The notes: a model not told the origin generated them from the sequence alone. 6,603 bases of DNA from Sphingomonas sp. (GCA_025935515.1 JAICVC010000117.1:1-6603); one strand, 5' to 3'. Numbered from the stretch's first letter, positions 1 through 6,131 are shown. Numbers and translations are program-made.

Positions 1-124
1 GGAAGCCGGCGCAACCGCCGTGATCCAGCCGGGCGGCTCAATCCGCGACGACGAGGTCATCGCCGCGGCCGACCAAGCGGGCCTCGCGATGCTGTTCACG
101 GGCATGCGCCACTTCCGGCATTAG
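1..124 (+). CDS. purH: PurH C-terminus (bifunctional AICAR formyltransferase / IMP cyclohydrolase), 5' end outside the window
   Basis: Forty codons are visible, read from base 2 to a TAG stop at 122-124. The peptide runs from EAGATAVIQPGGSIRDDEVI to the terminal FTGMRHFRH. The QPGGS(I/V)RD, DxEVI and TGxRHFRH tail are hallmarks of the C-terminal AICAR transformylase domain of PurH. PurH is a cytosolic enzyme that carries out the last two steps of IMP synthesis: formylation of AICAR with 10-formyl-THF, then cyclisation of FAICAR to IMP. The transformylase end is what is seen here; the rest lies left of the window. The stop is interleaved with the stop of the opposing flippase gene (bases 121-124, TTAG), so there is no room for a separate terminator. 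Identity is recognised from conserved family sequence and is near certain despite the short fragment. Confidence 0.95.
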   Translation, partial: EAGATAVIQPGGSIRDDEVIAAADQAGLAMLFTGMRHFRH

Positions 125-1716
125 ATAATCGGGTCGCGCACCTGGTCGCGCGCCAGCGCGGCGTCCTCCGCTTCGCGCAGCTCCTTCACCTCATGCTTGC
201 GGAGCTTGAACAATTCCCGGTCCTCGGGCCCGAAGCCCTTGGTCCACAGCACCGCGAAGAAGGCAATCATGATCGCCGGGACTCCGATAATCAGCTGCAG
301 CGTCTGCGGCAGGAAATAGCGCACCGCGCCGCCGACGATGACGCCGGCGGCGGTCGCCCATGCGAGGTCCCAGCGCCATCCCGAGACGGGCGCGCCGAGC
401 TTCCTGCACAGCAGCCGCGACTTGCTGACCGAGGCGAAGCCAAGCGCGACGCACAGCGCGATCGCGGGGCCGGTGGCCTGGAACGCCTGCGGCAGGCCCT
501 CGTCCTTCATGATCAGGATCAGCGCCACGGCGAGACCGGCCTCGAACGCGAGCATTGCGAGGCTGATGATCATGTTCCGGGTCCGCGCGACGTAGATCAG
601 CGCGGCTTCGCTGACGACCGCGGCGGCGGCGATGACTTCGGCTGCGAGCAGGAAGCTCAGCATCGCCGTGCCGCCGGTGAACCCGGACCCGACCAGCCCC
701 ATCACCGCACGGCCCGGAATGCCGAGCGCGAGCGCGATCCCGAGCTGCGCGGCGATGATCCAATAGGTGACCTGGCGCACCTGCTTCGCGACCGACAGCC
801 GGTCGCCGGCGGCGATCTTGCGCGCGATCGCCGGGCCCAGCACCGGCTCGAAGCTGGTCTTCAACTTGGCGGGCAGCGTCGCGACCTGCTGCGCGACATA
901 ATAGATGCCGACGAAGCTTGCGGGCATGAACGCGCCGAGCACCGCGAGGTCGATCCGGCGCGAGGCCCATTCGACCGCGTCGGCGGCGGCGACCGGCACG
1001 TTGCGCACCGCGGTCCCCCACGCGAGCGGGAGGTCGGGCTTCCACCCGCGCGGCAGGCCGTAGCAGCGGACCAGCGGGATCAGCGCCGCGAACAGCGCCG
1101 CGACCATCGAGAAGACGTAGGAGATGATCAGGCCGTCATCGAGCGAGACGTAGGACCAGGCGAAGGCGACGATGCTGATCGTCCAGGGCTCGACGATCGA
1201 CCGCGCGCGCACCGTCGCCCCGACGTCGTTGTGATAGGCGAGCGCTGCGAGCGCGATGTCGGTCCAGGCGATGGCGAGGACCGTGATCGCGAGCAGGCGG
1301 TCCATCCCGTGGATGTCGGTGGTCGGGTACATCGCCTTGGGGAAGGCGAAGAGGATGGCCATGCCGATGGCCGAGCCGATCGCCGCCACCAGCATTGCGT
1401 CCGCGACGATGCACGCCTCCGGCTTCTTGGCGTTGGCGAGGAGCTGGGCGAGGCCGCGCCTGAGGCCCAGCGCCGCGAGCTGCGCGGCGAACTCGACGGT
1501 CAGCACCGCATAAGCGAAGCGGCCGAGCGAATCCGCGCCGTAGATCCGCCCGGCGATGAACAGGAACGGCAGCCGGGCGGCTAAGCGAAGGACGAACCCG
1601 AACACATTGAGCCGGCCGCCGCGGGCAAGCGTCGCCATGTCGGCATCGGGCGGGGTGTCGGCAGTCTCGGCAAGGACCTTGATTCGCTCGCCGTCGGTCA
1701 ATGCGCGGCGCCCCAA
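121..1716 (-). CDS. Oligosaccharide/polysaccharide flippase-like membrane protein (Wzx/MATE-like, MOP superfamily)
   Basis: A 531-residue, strongly hydrophobic inner-membrane protein with about 12-14 predicted helices, for example near residues 37-57, 66-88, 103-124, 140-160, 197-217, 352-376, 383-403, 416-433, 451-468 and 472-492. A charged, probably cytoplasmic tail covers 493-531. The length, helix count and the FGF-LRLAARLP, GRFAYAVLTVEFAAQL and middle YYVAQQVATLPAKLKTSFEPVL stretches resemble flippases that move lipid-linked sugars across the membrane for LPS, capsule or exopolysaccharide synthesis. The substrate cannot be inferred. No ATG is available near polA. The listed start is a TTG (1714-1716) inside the polA 3' end. 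A second TTG at 1699-1701 forms a TTGA overlap with the polA TGA stop. The first in-frame ATG (1636-1638, residue 27) has no purine-rich site upstream. A GGGG run precedes both TTG codons at usable distance. The gene lies downstream of polA and is probably cotranscribed with it. Family is moderately sure; the start is uncertain. Confidence 0.82.
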   Translation of the reverse strand: MGRRALTDGERIKVLAETADTPPDADMATLARGGRLNVFGFVLRLAARLPFLFIAGRIYGADSLGRFAYAVLTVEFAAQLAALGLRRGLAQLLANAKKPEACIVADAMLVAAIGSAIGMAILFAFPKAMYPTTDIHGMDRLLAITVLAIAWTDIALAALAYHNDVGATVRARSIVEPWTISIVAFAWSYVSLDDGLIISYVFSMVAALFAALIPLVRCYGLPRGWKPDLPLAWGTAVRNVPVAAADAVEWASRRIDLAVLGAFMPASFVGIYYVAQQVATLPAKLKTSFEPVLGPAIARKIAAGDRLSVAKQVRQVTYWIIAAQLGIALALGIPGRAVMGLVGSGFTGGTAMLSFLLAAEVIAAAAVVSEAALIYVARTRNMIISLAMLAFEAGLAVALILIMKDEGLPQAFQATGPAIALCVALGFASVSKSRLLCRKLGAPVSGWRWDLAWATAAGVIVGGAVRYFLPQTLQLIIGVPAIMIAFFAVLWTKGFGPEDRELFKLRKHEVKELREAEDAALARDQVRDPII

Positions 1717-4562
1717 TGCTCACCCCAACCGACCTCGACGTCGAGCGGCACGTCGAGCGTCATTGCCGGCTCGGCGGCGCCCGCCATCACCCGCTTGATG
1801 ACGGCGGCCGCTTCTTCCTCGCGGCCGTCGGGCACTTCGAACACCAGCTCGTCGTGGACCTGGAGCAGCATTCGGACCTCGCCCAGGCCCGCGTTTGCCA
1901 GTGCATCGTCCATCCGCGCCATTGCCCGCTTGATGAGGTCGGCGCTCGTCCCTTGGATCGGCGCGTTGATCGCAGCGCGTTCAGCACCCGCACGGATCGA
2001 CGGGTTGGGCGAGCGGATGTTGGGTTCGAAGTGCGTTCTCCGCCCGAACAGGGTTTGGGTGAAACCGTGTTCGCGGGCGAAGGCGAGCGTGCTGTGCATG
2101 AACGCCCGGATGCCCGGAAAGCGCTCGAAATAGCGATCGATGATCGCCTTGCCCTCTTCCCTGGCGAGCCCCATTCGCGAGGCGATTCCCCAGGCGGAGC
2201 TTCCGTAGAGGATCGCAAAGTTGATCGTCTTCGCCTTGTTGCGGGTCTCGCGGTCGACGGTCCCGAATACCTCCTCCGCGGTGATCGCGTGCACATCCTG
2301 CCCGGCGTTGAAGGCGTCCTTGAGCTGCGGGACGTCGGCCATGTGCGCGGCGAGCCTTAGCTCAATCTGGCTATAGTCGGCGCTGAGCAATTTGTAGCCA
2401 TCAGCCGCCACGAACGCGTCGCGGATCTTTCTCCCGATCTCGGTCCGGATCGGGATGTTCTGCAGGTTCGGATCGTTCGACGACAGCCGCCCGGTCTGCG
2501 CGCCGGTCAGCGAGAAGCTGGTGTGGACCCGGCCGGTCTCCTGGTTGATCTGGGCCTGCAGCGCGTCGGTGTAGGTTGACTTGAGCTTGGTCAGCTGCCG
2601 CCATTCGAGCACCAGGGTCGCGCATGCGATGCCCTCGCCCGCGAGCCGTTCGAGCTCGTTGACGTCGGTCGAATATTGGCCGCTCTTGCCCTTTCGCCCA
2701 CCTTTCAGGCCGAGGCGCCCGTACAGCACTTCGCCGAGCTGCTGCGGCGAGCCGATGGTGAACGGCCCGCATGCCGCCTCGTAGATCCGTTCTTCGAGCC
2801 GCGCCGTCTCCTCGGCGAACTCGCGGCTGAGGCGCGCGAGATAGTCGCGGTCGACCTTGATCCCGCGCTGCTCCATCCGCGCGAGCACCGGCACCAGCGG
2901 CTTGTCGACCCGCTCATAGACCCGCGTGACATTCTCCTGCGCCAGCCGCGGCTTGAGCCGCAGCCACAGGCGCAGCGCGATATCGGCGTCCTCGCCCGCA
3001 TATTCGGTCGCCGGCCCCAGCGGGACTTTGTCGAAGGTGATCTGCTTGGCGCCGCTGCCGCACAATTGCTTGAAAGGGATGCACTCGTGGTCGAAGTGGA
3101 GCTTGGCCAGCTCCTCGAGCCCGTGGCCGAAGCTCCGCCCGGCATCGAGGTCGAAACTCATCACCATCGTGTCGTCTATCGGGGCGACGTCGATGCCGGC
3201 CTTGTCGAACATCACCCAGTCGTACTTGAGGTTGTGCCCGATCTTGAGGATCGACGGGTCTTCCAGCATCGGTTTCAGCTTCGCGAGGACGAGATCGAGC
3301 GGGAGCTGGTCGGGCGCCTCGGCGAACATGTCGATTCCGCTGTGCCCAACCGGGATGTAGCAGGCACGGTTCGGCCCGGTCGCCAGGCTGATCCCGGCCA
3401 GCTTGGCGATGATGCAGTCGATGCAGTCCGTCTCGGTATCGAGCGCGACATGGCCCTGGGCGGTGGCCTCGGCGATCCAGCGGTCGAGCGAAGCCTCGTC
3501 CGTGATGGTCTCGTACTTCGAGCGGTCGACCTCGATCTTCTCCGCTTCCGCCGGGCCGGCCGCCTTCTTGTCGAGCGCCGCCATGACGTCATTGTAGCCC
3601 GCGCCGCTGCTGCTGCGCCGCGCCTCGACCAGCGAGCCGCCGCTGTTCAGCCGGTTGAGCAACGCCTTGAATCCCTGGTCCTCGAGGAATGCCCGCAGCG
3701 GGTCCTCCGGGATATTCTTGAGCTCCAGCGCATCGAGCGGCTCGGGCAGGTTTGCGTCGCATACCAGCCTCACCAGCTCCCGGCTCAGCCGCGCATCCGC
3801 GGCAAAATCGATCAGCGACTGCTTGAGCTTGGGCTTGCTGATCTCTTCGGTCGATCCGAGGACCGTCTCCAAATCGCCGAACTGCTGGATCAGCTGCGAC
3901 GCGGTCTTGGGGCCGATCCCGGGGACTCCGGGCACATTGTCGACGCTGTCGCCCATTAAAGCGAGGACGTCGCCGACCTTCTCCGGCGGCACGCCGAATT
4001 TCTCGAGTACTTCCGCGCGGCCGATGCGGCGGTCGTTCATCGTGTCGAGCATGTCGATCCCGGCATCCTCGTCGATCAGCTGCATCAGATCCTTGTCGGA
4101 GCTGACGATGGTGACCTTCCACCCGGCCTTCTTCGCCTCGGTCACGTAGCAGGCGATGATGTCGTCGGCCTCCAGCCCCGCTTCCTCGATGCACGGGATC
4201 GAGAAGGCGCGCGTCGCGGTGCGGATCAGCGGGAATTGCGGCACCAGGTCCTCGGGCGGCGGCGGCCGGTGCGCCTTGTACTTATCGTACATCTCGTTGC
4301 GGTGGGTGTGCTCCGACGCATCGAGGATCACCGCCATGTGGGTCGGGCCGTCGGCGCGCGACAGGTCGCCGGCGAGCTTCCACAGCATGGTCGTATAGCC
4401 ATAGACCGCCCCCGCCGGCGTCCCGTGCCGGTTCGTGAGCGGCGGCAGCCGGTGATAGGCGCGGAAGATATAGCTCGACCCGTCGACGAGGTAGAGGTGG
4501 TTCGTGGTCCGCGCGGGCGGAGCGGCGGCGGCGGGCGCTTCGGTCGTTTCGGTGTCGGACAT
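1698..4562 (-). CDS. polA: DNA polymerase I with intact 5' nuclease, 3'-5' exonuclease and polymerase domains
   Basis: A 954-residue full-length family A polymerase that fills gaps and removes RNA primers in Okazaki maturation and excision repair. The 5' nuclease domain (about 22-305) has LYLVDGSSYIFRAYH (D27), D81, EADD (131-134), SSDKD (D156, D158) and GDSVDNVPG (D205, D208) followed by the helix-hairpin-helix GIGPKTA, so all expected metal ligands are present. The proofreading domain (about 345-545) keeps Exo I DTET (D375, E377), Exo II GHNLKYD (N444, D448) and Exo III YAGED (Y521, D525), so it should be active, unlike in Taq-type enzymes. The polymerase domain has GRLSSNDPNLQNIP (691-704), motif A DYSQIELR (D729), the O-helix R774/K778/F782/Y786 and motif C VHDE (D904). 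F782, rather than Tyr, predicts normal discrimination against dideoxynucleotides. Start is ATG at 4560-4562; residues 2-21 are a low-complexity Ala/Pro/Thr leader. No strong Shine-Dalgarno site is visible. It is the first gene of a minus-strand pair with the flippase gene. Confidence 0.98.
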   Translation of the reverse strand: MSDTETTEAPAAAAPPARTTNHLYLVDGSSYIFRAYHRLPPLTNRHGTPAGAVYGYTTMLWKLAGDLSRADGPTHMAVILDASEHTHRNEMYDKYKAHRPPPPEDLVPQFPLIRTATRAFSIPCIEEAGLEADDIIACYVTEAKKAGWKVTIVSSDKDLMQLIDEDAGIDMLDTMNDRRIGRAEVLEKFGVPPEKVGDVLALMGDSVDNVPGVPGIGPKTASQLIQQFGDLETVLGSTEEISKPKLKQSLIDFAADARLSRELVRLVCDANLPEPLDALELKNIPEDPLRAFLEDQGFKALLNRLNSGGSLVEARRSSSGAGYNDVMAALDKKAAGPAEAEKIEVDRSKYETITDEASLDRWIAEATAQGHVALDTETDCIDCIIAKLAGISLATGPNRACYIPVGHSGIDMFAEAPDQLPLDLVLAKLKPMLEDPSILKIGHNLKYDWVMFDKAGIDVAPIDDTMVMSFDLDAGRSFGHGLEELAKLHFDHECIPFKQLCGSGAKQITFDKVPLGPATEYAGEDADIALRLWLRLKPRLAQENVTRVYERVDKPLVPVLARMEQRGIKVDRDYLARLSREFAEETARLEERIYEAACGPFTIGSPQQLGEVLYGRLGLKGGRKGKSGQYSTDVNELERLAGEGIACATLVLEWRQLTKLKSTYTDALQAQINQETGRVHTSFSLTGAQTGRLSSNDPNLQNIPIRTEIGRKIRDAFVAADGYKLLSADYSQIELRLAAHMADVPQLKDAFNAGQDVHAITAEEVFGTVDRETRNKAKTINFAILYGSSAWGIASRMGLAREEGKAIIDRYFERFPGIRAFMHSTLAFAREHGFTQTLFGRRTHFEPNIRSPNPSIRAGAERAAINAPIQGTSADLIKRAMARMDDALANAGLGEVRMLLQVHDELVFEVPDGREEEAAAVIKRVMAGAAEPAMTLDVPLDVEVGWGEHWGAAH

Positions 4563-4623
4563 GGAGGCGCGGGTTTAGCAGGGTGGCGGCGGGAAGGAAG
4601 CCGACTGCTATGTGGACGCGCTT

Positions 4624-4651
4624 ATGGCTGCTTTCGACCAAAAGCAGACAT
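4624..4651. repeat. 28-bp semi-palindromic intergenic repeat, copy 1
   Basis: The core CTGCTTT / AAAGCAG (4628-4634 and 4641-4647) is a perfect 7-bp inverted repeat around a 6-nt loop, and the outer ends ATGGC...GACAT extend it imperfectly. It matches copy 2 at 5157-5184 at 22 of 28 positions without gaps. Its forward frame reads MAAFDQKQT, like the MSAFDPKRT-type peptides I recall being called from intergenic repeats in alphaproteobacterial genomes (memory, not searched). It lies between the divergent polA and NTF2-like genes. The function is unknown: it may be a mobile palindromic unit or a structured element near the polA promoter. There is no T-run to suggest a terminator. Confidence 0.6.
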
Positions 4652-4692
4652 TCGCAGGTGCGACCGCTACACGCTCACAAATGCAGTGAGTC

Positions 4693-4696
4693 GGAG
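4693..4696 (+). promoter_or_regulatory. Ribosome binding site of the NTF2-like gene (start-deciding)
   Basis: GGAG sits 7 nt before the ATG at 4704. It decides the start, because the same frame stays open far upstream (to 4236) through the antisense of polA. The signal sequence beginning exactly at 4704 supports the same choice. Confidence 0.65.
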
Positions 4697-4703
4697 CACC
4701 GCG

Positions 4704-5153
4704 ATGCGCATACTCCTTATAGCTTCAAGCCTGTTGCTGATTGCCGCCGCCCCGCGAATGGCAGGTCCGACTGACGAAAATCTGAGGGCGGCAGACTCCG
4801 AGCAGATGCGCATCATCGTTGATGGCGATGCAAAGGCTCAGCAAGAATTCATGCACCCCAACTATATTGTCAGCTCACCTGCCAATCGGGTCATGGCCAA
4901 GGCACAAGTCGTCGCAATGTTGGCCAAAGGCGAGATTGGCAGTGATAACTTCAACCGTAGGATCGAGCGGACGGCGATAACCGGGCCAGTCGGCATAGTC
5001 ATGGGCGACGAGACAGTTGTTCCGTCACCCGAAAGCGAGTTGGGCCGCCTCCATCCGGGTAAAACGCTCCATCGGCGGTTCACGAACGTATTCCTCTGGG
5101 AAGGTGGCAAGTGGCGGTTTCTGGCACGACAGGCGAGCATCGTTTCGCCTTAG
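4704..5153 (+). CDS. Exported NTF2-like / SnoaL-like (DUF4440-type) small protein
   Basis: A 149-residue protein. Residues 1-20 (MRILLIASSLLLIAAAP...) form a short signal peptide without a lipobox cysteine, so export to the periplasm is likely. The mature part looks like a DUF4440/SnoaL-like NTF2 fold: an N-terminal helix NLRAADSEQMRIIVDGDAKA (26-45), then FMHPNYIVSSPANRVMAKAQVVAML (49-73), then paired strands AITGPVGIVMGDETV (91-105) and RRFTNVFLWEGGKWRFLARQASIV (124-147), the last being the typical end strands with W132 and W137. NTF2-like proteins range from small-molecule enzymes to binding modules; no catalytic set can be assigned here, so the function is unknown. The gene is about 57% GC against 65-70% in its neighbours and is bracketed by two 28-bp repeats, suggesting a separate origin. 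The fold call is from pattern recognition only. Confidence 0.85.
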   Translation: MRILLIASSLLLIAAAPRMAGPTDENLRAADSEQMRIIVDGDAKAQQEFMHPNYIVSSPANRVMAKAQVVAMLAKGEIGSDNFNRRIERTAITGPVGIVMGDETVVPSPESELGRLHPGKTLHRRFTNVFLWEGGKWRFLARQASIVSP

Positions 5154-5156
5154 TGG

Positions 5157-5184
5157 ATGTCCACTTTCCACCCAAAGCTGACAT
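5157..5184. repeat. 28-bp semi-palindromic intergenic repeat, copy 2
   Basis: It begins 3 nt after the stop of the NTF2-like gene. The outer arms ATGTC/GACAT and inner arms CTTT/AAAG are self-complementary around CCACCC-type central bases. It is the same length as copy 1 (4624-4651) and identical at 22 of 28 positions. The forward frame reads MSTFHPKLT and then stops. The adjoining GTGGATGTCCAC (5154-5163/5165 area) adds a small extra 5-bp stem. It could also help end the NTF2-like transcript, but no T-run follows. Confidence 0.6.
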
Positions 5185-5231
5185 AAGAAAACGCTGTCCT
5201 ACAGGCGGCCAATTGTGGTCCACGCTCGCCG

Positions 5232-5573
5232 ATGGGCCAAACTCAAACCCCGAACATTCGCCGCGATGGCTGGACGCCTGAGCGTCAGCTCCGTTTCCTC
5301 GACGCGCTTGCGTCCACCCGCAACATCGCCAGGGCCGCTGCCGCTGCCGGCATGAGCCGCGAGAGCGCGTACCGCCTGCGCTACCGCCGCGAGGGGGCGC
5401 TGTTCGGCCTCCTGTGGGATCGCATCCTCGCTCCCCAGCTCGCCGCTGGCGAAGTTCACGATCGGCCGCTTACAAACGGGCAACTGCTGCGGCTGCTCGG
5501 CACGCATTATCGGCGCGAACGCGGGGATTTTTCAAACATCGGTTCGCCCCGCCCTCGCTCGTATGAAAGCTGA
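5232..5573 (+). CDS. Small helix-turn-helix protein, function unknown
   Basis: A 113-residue basic, Arg-rich soluble protein. Residues 14-50 (WTPERQLRFLDALASTRNI, then ARAAAAAGMSRESAYRLR) look like a helix-turn-helix: a first helix after WTPERQ, then the AAxxAGMSRESAYRLR recognition segment, similar to HTH_1/terminase-small-subunit-like helices. The pattern 'WTPERQ-FL-AL--T-----AA-AAGMS---AY-LR' recalls small DNA-binding proteins common in sphingomonads. The part after 56 (LFGLLWDRILAPQLAAGEVHDRPLTNGQLLRLLGTHYRRER) is predicted helical and unassigned. It starts at ATG 5232 with no clear ribosome binding site; no earlier in-frame start lies nearby. GC is very high (68-80% in the two lines counted), in contrast to the NTF2-like gene upstream. 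It converges on the MAPEG gene with a 27-bp gap. It could be a regulator or a phage remnant. Confidence 0.75.
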   Translation: MGQTQTPNIRRDGWTPERQLRFLDALASTRNIARAAAAAGMSRESAYRLRYRREGALFGLLWDRILAPQLAAGEVHDRPLTNGQLLRLLGTHYRRERGDFSNIGSPRPRSYES

Positions 5574-5600
5574 TCGGACGCCGCCTTTGTGACTTTCATC

Positions 5601-5996
5601 CTAGCCGAACAGCAGGGGCCACAAGACCATGCCGAGGCCGATCATGCCGATCGTCCAGACGATCGTGCGGATCACCGGGATGCCGGCGGCGTAAAGCGGC
5701 AGGTAGATCACCCGGGCGCCGAGCCAGACCCAGCCGCCGATCGCGGTCCATTGGCTGGTGCGGTCCGCGAGCACGACTCCGACGAGCGCGACGATGGCGA
5801 TCGGGAAAGTCTCGAGGAAATTGGCCTGCGCTCGCATGGTCCGGCCGCTCATCACGTCGGCCGCGGGCAGCGCCTCGTCGCGCGCGCCGACGTTCCACTT
5901 GCGGCCAAATTGCGCGGTCTTGAACCGCGTCGCGGTGAAGATGTGGACGAACAGCAGCAGAGCGCCGAGCGCGAGGATCTTCAGTTCGACCGGCAT
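5601..5996 (-). CDS. MAPEG-family integral membrane protein
   Basis: A 131-residue protein with four hydrophobic helices, near residues 4-22, 62-78, 84-104 and 107-130. The segment RAQANFLETFPIAIVAL (55-71) carries the conserved R55, N59, E62 and P65 of the MAPEG family (membrane-associated proteins in eicosanoid and glutathione metabolism). GARVIYLPLYAAGIPVIRT (93-111) is the second family signature, with its Arg and Tyr. Eukaryotic members are glutathione transferases/peroxidases or leukotriene synthases. Bacterial members like this one are mostly uncharacterised, so glutathione-dependent detoxification is only a possibility. Start is ATG 5994-5996, preceded by a GGGGGA site (6003-6008) 6 nt upstream. 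A perfect 14-bp palindrome lies just beyond that site and may control expression. It is divergent from the DUF2975 gene and convergent with the HTH gene. Confidence 0.92.
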   Translation of the reverse strand: MPVELKILALGALLLFVHIFTATRFKTAQFGRKWNVGARDEALPAADVMSGRTMRAQANFLETFPIAIVALVGVVLADRTSQWTAIGGWVWLGARVIYLPLYAAGIPVIRTIVWTIGMIGLGMVLWPLLFG

Positions 5997-6012
5997 CTCG
6001 ATTCCCCCAGCA

Positions 6013-6026
6013 GCAACCTAGGTTGC
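6013..6026. promoter_or_regulatory. Perfect 14-bp palindrome upstream of the MAPEG gene, operator-like
   Basis: GCAACCTAGGTTGC is fully self-complementary with no loop, as expected of a binding site for a dimeric regulator rather than an RNA hairpin. It is centred about 24 nt upstream of the MAPEG ATG, beside its ribosome binding site, where a bound repressor would block transcription or its start. The regulator cannot be named from the sequence. Confidence 0.5.
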
Positions 6027-6069
6027 GTAGGCGCCCGCCCCGGCAAAATCGAGAACCGGATTCCAGGGC

Positions 6070-6098
6070 TTGCCGATAAACGATAATCGTATTATCGT
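6070..6098 (+). promoter_or_regulatory. Candidate sigma-70-type promoter of the DUF2975 gene
   Basis: TTGCCG (6070-6075) and TATCGT (6093-6098) are separated by 17 bp, each matching 4 of 6 consensus bases. This would place the transcript start near 6105, leaving a leader of about 27 nt before ATG 6132. The spacer and -10 are covered by the TTATCG half-site cluster. It is a prediction by eye; alphaproteobacterial promoters are poorly conserved. Confidence 0.4.
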
Positions 6099-6110
6099 TT
6101 ATCGATAAAC
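6074..6110. promoter_or_regulatory. TTATCG/CGATAA half-site cluster, probable operator
   Basis: CGATAAACGATAAT (6074-6087) and ATTATCGTTTATCG (6091-6104) are perfect 14-bp inverted arms around CGT. The right arm overlaps a second perfect palindrome, GTTTATCGATAAAC (6097-6110). In all, five TTATCG/CGATAA half-sites start at 6074, 6081, 6092, 6099 and 6103, spaced 7 bp within each arm. This AT-rich block stands out in high-GC DNA and lies 21 bp upstream of the DUF2975 start. A dimeric regulator binding cooperatively is the simplest reading; the small XRE-type regulator usually encoded next to DUF2975 is a likely candidate (inference). The stem could also form in DNA or RNA, but no T-run follows. 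Confidence 0.65.
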
Positions 6111-6118
6111 ACGTCATT

Positions 6119-6122
6119 GGAG
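6119..6122 (+). promoter_or_regulatory. Ribosome binding site of the DUF2975 gene
   Basis: GGAG lies 9 nt before ATG 6132, inside the short predicted leader. It supports that ATG as the start. Confidence 0.6.
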
Positions 6123-6131
6123 TGCAAGTCC

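Noticed and set aside
193..1584. Long plus-strand open frame (463 codons) opposite the flippase gene
   Set aside because: It is rich in Arg, Asp, Glu and Gly with no recognisable domain, a typical antisense shadow in high-GC DNA; the minus-strand protein has a coherent membrane topology.
2676..3959. Long plus-strand open frame (427 codons) opposite polA
   Set aside because: It is antisense to an unmistakable DNA polymerase I with all catalytic motifs, and has low-complexity composition and no family signature.
4624..4689. A 21-codon ORF starting MAAFDQKQT as a real small protein
   Set aside because: The similarity to the second copy is explained by the DNA repeat, and no ribosome binding site precedes it.
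4236..4703. N-terminal extension of the NTF2-like gene back to 4236
   Set aside because: The extension is antisense to polA and reads through the repeat. The GGAG site and signal peptide at 4704 fix the real start.
5154..5184. Rho-independent terminator after the NTF2-like gene
   Set aside because: The stem is imperfect and is followed by ACATAAGAAAA with no T-run on the coding strand.
6074..6110. Replication or plasmid origin iterons, or a CRISPR-like repeat
   Set aside because: The half-sites are only 6 bp, there is no run of regular direct repeats, no replication gene lies nearby, and the placement over a promoter fits an operator better.
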